From positions 1-11,883 of the forward strand of contig CAADST010000115.1 in assembly GCA_900751815.1 (NCBI GenBank): DNA of 11,883 bases, written 5' to 3'. A program made the translations under genes and the position numbers. Origin of the DNA: Bacilli bacterium (GTDB lineage: Bacteria; Bacillota_I; Bacilli_A; RF39; UBA660). Position 1 is the first letter of the stretch. The number at the start of each line of letters is the position of its first letter. Positions 7,562 to 11,883 of the stretch are shown here, one piece after another. Below the pieces are notes generated by a model. It had not been told where the DNA came from. It ran no database searches and worked only from the letters and a program-made list of their open reading frames with translations.

Positions 7562-7638
7562 TGGTGTCCCTGACAAGAGTCGAACTTGCGACCTTTACCT
7601 TCGGAGGGTAACGCTCTATCCAACTGAGCTACAGGGAC
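7562..7638 (-). tRNA. tRNA-Arg, anticodon CCG
   Basis: The 77 bases fold as a standard cloverleaf. The acceptor stem is GTCCCTG/CAGGGAC, the D arm GCTC/GAGC, and the anticodon arm TTACC-CTCCGAA-GGTAA. The variable loop is AGGTC, and the T arm is GCAAG-TTCGACT-CTTGT with one G-U pair. The discriminator is A and CCA is encoded. The anticodon loop CTCCGAA places CCG at 34-36, which reads the arginine codon CGG. That codon is rare in such an A+T-rich genome but is used, for example, at 1293-1295 in rnr. Confidence 0.96.
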
Positions 7639-7646
7639 ACACATTA

Positions 7647-7675
7647 ATTTTAGCATTATTTTTTTAAAATAGCAA
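7647..7675 (-). promoter_or_regulatory. Promoter of tRNA-Arg
   Basis: On the minus strand, TTGCTA (7670-7675) is a weak -35 box. A 17-base spacer separates it from TAAAAT (7647-7652), which carries the TGN extension. Transcription would begin about 1-2 bases before the mature 5' end of the tRNA, so little 5' processing would be needed. The -35 box lies just downstream of the S51 gene's stop codon. Confidence 0.6.
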
Positions 7676-7678
7676 CTT

Positions 7679-8377
7679 CTATGGCTTGAGTACTCTTTTT
7701 TGGTTAGGTTCAAATTTTAAGACATTTCCATAAAGCTCCATCGCCTTGGAATTGCGATTGTAAATAATTGCTCCATCATCAAATATTGCATAAACTGTCT
7801 TTTCTTTATCATCAGCCACCCTTTGTAAGCCATCTAAATATTCTTTATCATTAATAGTATGAACATCTAAATAGAATGGATCATCTAAAACTCCAAAACC
7901 ATCATAAAAAGCAAAATAGTGATAATAATTATTTTTAGCAGTTATAAAATACCTTTTTAATTGTAAATCTGCACCAGCACTTTCACCAATTATCATTCCT
8001 TGATAATACTTTATATCGTAAAGTAAATCTTTTTCTTGAACAACTTTACTAAATAACATCTCTGGATTACCTCCAGGAATAACTAGTATATCAGAACTAT
8101 TTATAACTTCTTTTAGATATTCTTTTGAATCACTATAACAATTACAAATAGTTATATTTTCTTCTTTAATTCCTAAATTTAATAATAAATTTAAATATTT
8201 ATTATATCTTCTTTCGCCTTTTTTGAAATATTCATTCATTAAGCTATCACTATCTAGTTCCTGCGGAAAGGCCCAAGGAATAACAGCTACTTTAAAATCA
8301 CTTTTTATTAATTCTTTTAATCTATCTTCTATTAAGTGATATGAGTGTTCTACTTTACTTAATAATATACTATACAT
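7679..8377 (-). CDS. S51-family serine hydrolase (PepE/cyanophycinase-like)
   Basis: Resembles peptidase family S51, whose members include aspartyl dipeptidase PepE (Asp-X dipeptides) and cyanophycinase, and which adopt a class I glutamine-amidotransferase-like fold. The 232 residues match PepE in length. Visible motifs are VIPGGNPEMLF (99-109) and the nucleophile elbow IGESAGADL with S133. H173 in DVHTIND is the likely catalytic histidine. No signal peptide is seen, so the protein is cytosolic. Cyanophycin use cannot be inferred, since no cyanophycin synthetase is present. AGGAGG (8382-8387) four bases before the ATG fixes the start. It lies 49 bases downstream of ileS, separated by a hairpin, with no room for its own promoter in the gap; it probably depends on readthrough from ileS or on a promoter inside ileS. 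Substrate unknown. Confidence 0.82.
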   Translation of the reverse strand: MYSILLSKVEHSYHLIEDRLKELIKSDFKVAVIPWAFPQELDSDSLMNEYFKKGERRYNKYLNLLLNLGIKEENITICNCYSDSKEYLKEVINSSDILVIPGGNPEMLFSKVVQEKDLLYDIKYYQGMIIGESAGADLQLKRYFITAKNNYYHYFAFYDGFGVLDDPFYLDVHTINDKEYLDGLQRVADDKEKTVYAIFDDGAIIYNRNSKAMELYGNVLKFEPNQKRVLKP

Positions 8378-8392
8378 ATATCCTCCTTTATT

Positions 8393-8421
8393 TAAAAGGT
8401 GTCCTATTTAGACACCTTTTA
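8393..8421 (-). terminator. Hairpin between ileS and the S51 gene (partial terminator or processing site)
   Basis: An 11-bp perfect stem (8393-8403 with 8411-8421; AAAAGGTGTC/GACACCTTTT core) with a 7-base loop follows the ileS stop codon. On the minus strand its T run is only four bases, then AAATAAAGGAGG leads directly into the S51 ribosome binding site. It resembles a weak terminator that lets some transcription pass. Confidence 0.65.
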
Positions 8422-8426
8422 TTTAA

Positions 8427-11400
8427 TTAATTCTTCAAAATAGCAATTAATACTTTTTCGTCATTAATGCTAAATTCTTCGCCATCTTTAGCATTGTCGG
8501 TAATTTCACTTGCTAAAGTTTCATTTTTAATGTAATCAGCAAATGCATCAACTGCAGATTTTATTTTATCACTAGCACTATAACTAATAGTTATTCTATC
8601 AGTAAGTTCTAGATTAATATTTTTACGCATAAGTTGTACTTTAGATACTATTTCTCTAGCAATACCTTCATTGATTAATTCATCGGTTAAATTAGTATTT
8701 AAAATAACATATTCATTATTTTCCATACCAACATTAAAGCCAGTTTTAGCATCAATTCTAATATCAACCATATTAGATGTAACTTCTAATGGTTTACCGG
8801 AAATTTCAATAGTAACTATTTCATTTTTACGAAGTTTATTAACATCATCAACTGTTAATCCTAATAATTTTTCTTGGAATTCCTTTAAGTCTTTACCTAA
8901 AGTTTTACCAACTTCTTTGAAGTTTGGTTTAACAGTAAAGTTCATGTATTCTGAAGTATCATCAATAAATGTTACTTTTTTAACATTTAATTCTTCTTTA
9001 ATTAAATCAGTTAGGTTACCAATTAATAGTTCATTTTTACCATCAAGCAATATTTCTTCAAGTGGTTGACGAACTCTAATTTTGTTTTCTTCACGAACAT
9101 ATCTACCAATACTAATTAAGTCTCTTACTTTATCCATTTTTTCTTCTAATAATTCATCAATATATACTTCGTTATATTTTGGAAAATCAGAAGTATGAAC
9201 AGAGTATTCACCTGTTAAATTAGTATAGATTTCTTCAGATAAGAACGGAACAACTGGAGCCATCATTTTAGATAGACCTACTAAAACTTCATAAGTAGTC
9301 ATGTAAACTGATTTTTTAGAATCATTAAGCTCAGAACCCCAGAAACGATCTCTATTTCTTCTGATGTACCAATTAGATAATTCATCTGATACAAAGTCTG
9401 TTAGAGCTCTAACTACTTTATTTAGGTCGTATTCATCATAAGCATCAGTTACATATTTTAGTAATTTATTGTATTTACTAATTAACCAACGATCTATTTC
9501 TTCCCGATTTTCTACTGGAATATTACATTCATTAATATCGATATTATCAATATTGGCATACATTGTAAAGAAATTATATGTATTTCTTAAAGGGTTAAAG
9601 AATTTAGAATGAACTTCTTTTAGACCATTAATATCAAATTTAAGTGGTACCCATACTGGTGAGACATAAGGTAGATAGAATCTGACTGTATCTGCTCCAT
9701 ATTCTTTCATTGTAGTAAATGGTTCAACAATATTACCACGACTTTTACTCATTTTTTTGCCTTCAGCATCAAGTAATAAGTCATTTACTAAAACATTTTT
9801 AAATGGTGATACACCTTTAACAAATGTTGAAATAACTATTAAAGAATAAAACCATCCACGAGTTTGGTCAATGCCTTCGCAGATAAAGTCTGCTGGAAAT
9901 TGAGTTTCAAAGATATCATTATTTTCAAATGGATAATGATATTGCGCAAATGGCATGGAACCGGAGTCAAACCAACAGTCGATTACATCTTTACAACGAG
10001 TCATTGTTCCACCACATTCAGGACATTTTAAGTGAACATCATCTACATATGGACGATGTAATTCGATAGATTCATCGATTTTTTCAATAGCTTTTTCTAT
10101 TAATTCTTTTCTTGAACCAATCATTTCAGAGTGGCCACATGTAGAACAAATCCAATATGGAAGTGGTGTTCCCCAGTAACGAGACCTTGAGATTGCCCAA
10201 TCCTTTAAGTTTTCAAGCCAATTACCAAAACGCTTTTCTCCAACATAAGCGGGATACCAATTGACAGTTTTGTTATTAGCTACAATCTTATCTTTGATTT
10301 TGGTAATTTCTAGATAATAACTTGGTTTAGAATAATAAATTAATGGACTATTACATCTCCAACAATGAGGATAGTTGTGAACTATTCTTTGCTTTTTAAA
10401 TAATTTATCATTTTCTTTTAAATACTTAATTATTTCATCACTAGCATCAAATACAAGCATTCCGCGCCATGGACCTTCAGTAAATTTTCCATCATCCCCA
10501 ACAGGATTATAATATGGCAAATTATAATTACGACATACTCTAGCATCGTCTTCACCAAAAGCACCAGCCATATGAACAATACCAGTACCATCTTCATCAG
10601 TAACATATGGATCTACTGTGACAAAGAATGCTTTTTTAGATAATTTTGGGCCATCAATTAAACGATCATATTCCCAATATTCCATTTCACTACCCTTAAA
10701 TGTTTTTAAGGTTTTAGCATCATCCCCTAAAACTTTTTTAACTAAAGAAGATGCTAAAATAAATTTATAGCCTTTACTTTCAACAAGTGAATAATCATAA
10801 TCAGGATTTACGCATAAACCAACATTAGCAAAAAGAGTCCATGGGGTTGTTGTCCAAACTAAGAAATATACATCTTCATCAGATTTTTTCATTGGAACAA
10901 TTACAGTGTCAACAGGGTCTTCTTGATAACCTAAAGCTACTTCATGGCTAGCAAGTCCCGTTCCACAACGAGGACAATAAGGAAGAATTTTAGAGCCTTC
11001 ATAAAACATTCCTTCTTCCCAGAATTTTTTTAAAATCCACCATTCTGTTTCAATATAGTCATTTTTGTAAGTAACATAAGGATGTTTAATATCAATTAAT
11101 TGACCCATTTTATTAGTTAAATCCGTAAATGTTTTTTCATTACGCATTACTGATTCCCGACATTTTTCATTAAATTCCTTAATACCATATTTTTCAATGT
11201 CTTTTTTGTCAGTAAATCCTAATTCCTTTTCTACTTGTAGTTCAACTGGAAGCCCATGAGTATCCCAACCTACTTTACGAATAACTTTATATCCTTGCAT
11301 AGATTTATACTTACAAATAGTGTCTTTTAAGAATTTTGCCACTAAATGATGAAGTCCTGGGTGACCATTAGCTGTTGCTGGGCCATCATAAAACACAAAA

Positions 11401-11522
11401 TATGGGGCATCTTTTCTTTCATCAATACACTTTTGTAGTAAATCATCTTTTAACCAACGATCTAGGATTTTACCTTCAACTACATCTACTGGTTCTTTAC
11501 TTAAACTTTTAAACTTTTCCAT
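8427..11522 (-). CDS. ileS: Isoleucyl-tRNA synthetase, type 2, with a GxHH signature
   Basis: Cytosolic class I synthetase charging tRNA-Ile. The 1031 residues contain the Rossmann catalytic core, the CP1 editing domain (~190-400; WTTTPWT at 223-229 and TGIVHMAGAFGEDD at 313-326), KMSKS at 590-594 and the anticodon-binding and C-terminal domains (~650-1031). CPRCGTGLASHEVALGYQ (183-200) and the absence of the type 1 C-terminal zinc finger place it in type 2, the group including eukaryotic cytosolic enzymes and the mupirocin-resistant MupA. CxxC pairs occur at 183/186, 387/390, 459/462 and 500/503. The HIGH motif is altered: ANGHPGLHH (51-59) has G56-L57-H58-H59 where HxGH is expected. The frame is intact and all other core motifs are present, so the enzyme should be active. 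AGGGAGG (11528-11534) fixes the start. Expression is controlled by an upstream T-box. Confidence 0.96.
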   Translation of the reverse strand: MEKFKSLSKEPVDVVEGKILDRWLKDDLLQKCIDERKDAPYFVFYDGPATANGHPGLHHLVAKFLKDTICKYKSMQGYKVIRKVGWDTHGLPVELQVEKELGFTDKKDIEKYGIKEFNEKCRESVMRNEKTFTDLTNKMGQLIDIKHPYVTYKNDYIETEWWILKKFWEEGMFYEGSKILPYCPRCGTGLASHEVALGYQEDPVDTVIVPMKKSDEDVYFLVWTTTPWTLFANVGLCVNPDYDYSLVESKGYKFILASSLVKKVLGDDAKTLKTFKGSEMEYWEYDRLIDGPKLSKKAFFVTVDPYVTDEDGTGIVHMAGAFGEDDARVCRNYNLPYYNPVGDDGKFTEGPWRGMLVFDASDEIIKYLKENDKLFKKQRIVHNYPHCWRCNSPLIYYSKPSYYLEITKIKDKIVANNKTVNWYPAYVGEKRFGNWLENLKDWAISRSRYWGTPLPYWICSTCGHSEMIGSRKELIEKAIEKIDESIELHRPYVDDVHLKCPECGGTMTRCKDVIDCWFDSGSMPFAQYHYPFENNDIFETQFPADFICEGIDQTRGWFYSLIVISTFVKGVSPFKNVLVNDLLLDAEGKKMSKSRGNIVEPFTTMKEYGADTVRFYLPYVSPVWVPLKFDINGLKEVHSKFFNPLRNTYNFFTMYANIDNIDINECNIPVENREEIDRWLISKYNKLLKYVTDAYDEYDLNKVVRALTDFVSDELSNWYIRRNRDRFWGSELNDSKKSVYMTTYEVLVGLSKMMAPVVPFLSEEIYTNLTGEYSVHTSDFPKYNEVYIDELLEEKMDKVRDLISIGRYVREENKIRVRQPLEEILLDGKNELLIGNLTDLIKEELNVKKVTFIDDTSEYMNFTVKPNFKEVGKTLGKDLKEFQEKLLGLTVDDVNKLRKNEIVTIEISGKPLEVTSNMVDIRIDAKTGFNVGMENNEYVILNTNLTDELINEGIAREIVSKVQLMRKNINLELTDRITISYSASDKIKSAVDAFADYIKNETLASEITDNAKDGEEFSINDEKVLIAILKN

Positions 11523-11534
11523 AATTTCCTCCCT

Positions 11535-11583
11535 AAAAAAGGGATGGTACCAACAAAGGAGTGCAAAAGCACGGTACCATCCC
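11535..11583 (-). terminator. T-box-controlled terminator before ileS
   Basis: GGGATGGTACC and its complement GGTACCATCCC (11541-11551 and 11573-11583) form a perfect 11-bp stem followed on the minus strand by six T residues (11535-11540). The 5' arm contains the T-box itself, so this stem and the antiterminator are mutually exclusive. The ileS ribosome binding site begins directly after the T run. Confidence 0.92.
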
Positions 11584-11756
11584 TTAAATTAACTTAATTA
11601 TCTTAACGCGATTAACGAAATAACTTACTAATTTTTCAGTTATTTAACTCCCGAGTGATTTGTATTTTTTCTAAAATATTCTACTCACACCTTACAAGAA
11701 CTCTCTTTAAATTATCCAAAATACACATGTCTCGTTCTTCGTTTTTAATAAAACTG
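11535..11756 (-). promoter_or_regulatory. Isoleucine T-box leader of ileS
   Basis: The ~230-base leader senses uncharged tRNA-Ile. Near its 3' end the RNA reads AAGGGATGGTACCGTG, matching the T-box consensus AGGGUGGNACCGCG. The seven-base bulge is UGGUACC, with UGGU complementary to ACCA, so the variable base fits the A73 discriminator of tRNA-Ile. The antiterminator is AAGGGA with TCCTT plus the GTGC-TTTT-GCAC hairpin. In Stem I, CGAG (11731-11734) pairs with CTCG (11652-11655), and TGTATTTT (11718-11725) pairs with AAAATACA (11661-11668). They flank an internal loop whose 3' side holds ATC (11657-11659), the Ile specifier. An AGAGAG...GGTGTGAG stretch matches the distal Stem I region. Stem limits were drawn by eye. 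Confidence 0.93.
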
Positions 11757-11761
11757 TATTA

Positions 11762-11790
11762 ATTATAATCTTTTATTTGACTTTAGTCAA
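11762..11790 (-). promoter_or_regulatory. Promoter of ileS
   Basis: On the minus strand TTGACT (11785-11790; 5 of 6 to consensus) and TATAAT (11762-11767; perfect) are separated by exactly 17 bases. The start point would be near 11755, giving a leader of ~230 bases that contains the whole T-box. The -35 box is half of a palindrome. Confidence 0.85.
11777..11790. repeat. Palindrome overlapping the ileS -35 box
   Basis: TTGACT-TT-AGTCAA on the plus strand is a perfect inverted repeat with 6-base arms and a 2-base centre. Its upstream half is the -35 element itself. It could be an operator, but a chance palindrome containing a -35 box is also plausible. Confidence 0.45.
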
Positions 11791-11820
11791 CACTTTTTTA
11801 CATTTCTTTGAATTAAATTG

Positions 11821-11852
11821 TAAGTTCCCGTATTTTTTAATATGGGAACTTA
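11821..11852. repeat. 13-bp intergenic hairpin upstream of the ileS promoter
   Basis: TAAGTTCCCGTAT and ATATGGGAACTTA pair over 13 positions (one G-T wobble) around the loop TTTTTA. Neither side has a continuous T run, so it is not a classical terminator. Its place ~30 bases upstream of the -35 box, next to an edge where another minus-strand gene may end, suggests it closes off the upstream transcript. Confidence 0.55.
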
Positions 11853-11883
11853 GTTGTTAAATTTGATTTTGAGTGTTTTTTAT

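Noticed and set aside
7679..8377. Reading the S51 protein as a true cyanophycinase
   Set aside because: Length and motifs fit PepE equally well, and no cyanophycin synthetase or isoaspartyl dipeptidase gene is nearby.
8671..9069. Plus-strand 132-codon open frame inside ileS
   Set aside because: It lies wholly antisense to the IleRS C-terminal region, with no ribosome binding site or recognisable domain.
11857..11883. End of a minus-strand gene at the right edge (frame ending in TAA at 11857-11859, just before the 11821-11852 hairpin)
   Set aside because: Only eight codons are visible and a second frame is also open, so there is not enough sequence to support a coding call.
1..11883. CRISPR array, insertion sequence, phage attachment site or replication origin
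   Set aside because: No regularly spaced direct repeats, transposase, terminal inverted repeats, tRNA-end duplication or DnaA-box cluster was seen.

Overview
The window is about 70% A+T and reads as a chromosomal segment of a low-GC Bacillota. Evidence: AGGAGG-type ribosome binding sites, an isoleucine T-box leader, an LtaS-type sulfatase-fold membrane enzyme, RNase R and near-consensus sigma-A-like promoters. The seven visible stop codons are TAA or TAG, never TGA, but no long gene has an in-frame TGA, so the standard bacterial code fits. An uncultured gut lineage near Erysipelotrichia/RF39-like Bacilli is a guess from composition and protein style. There is no transposase, CRISPR array or rRNA.

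Layout: (1) 1-251, the 3' end of an unrecognised plus-strand gene. (2) 252-452, a gene-free leader with nested inverted repeats and a good promoter (405-433). (3) 453-2516, rnr (RNase R) on the plus strand. (4) A convergent junction where the rnr and rmuC stop codons touch; the overlapping ends form a likely bidirectional terminator. (5) 7444 down to 2517 on the minus strand, a three-gene unit: LtaS-like sulfatase, then asnB with its ribosome binding site inside the sulfatase stop region, then rmuC. (6) 7562-7638 minus, tRNA-Arg(CCG) with its own promoter and terminator. (7) 7679-8377 minus, an S51-family (PepE/cyanophycinase-like) serine hydrolase. (8) 8427-11522 minus, ileS, a type 2 isoleucyl-tRNA synthetase preceded by a T-box leader with an AUC specifier and a strong promoter. 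(9) The right edge, an intergenic hairpin.

Functionally this is mostly housekeeping: RNA decay, tRNA charging, one tRNA gene, envelope polymer synthesis and glutamine-dependent amidation. I see no obviously new multi-gene system. The most notable feature is in IleRS. Its class I HIGH signature, normally HxGH, reads G-L-H-H. This GxHH permutation is known from a type 2 IleRS subgroup that is extremely resistant to mupirocin. Here it sits in a T-box-controlled gene that looks like the main synthetase. Second-tier items are the compact bidirectional terminator built from coding sequence, the coupled sulfatase-asnB-rmuC operon, an acidic linker in the sulfatase, and a hairpin between ileS and the S51 gene that leaves no room for a separate promoter.
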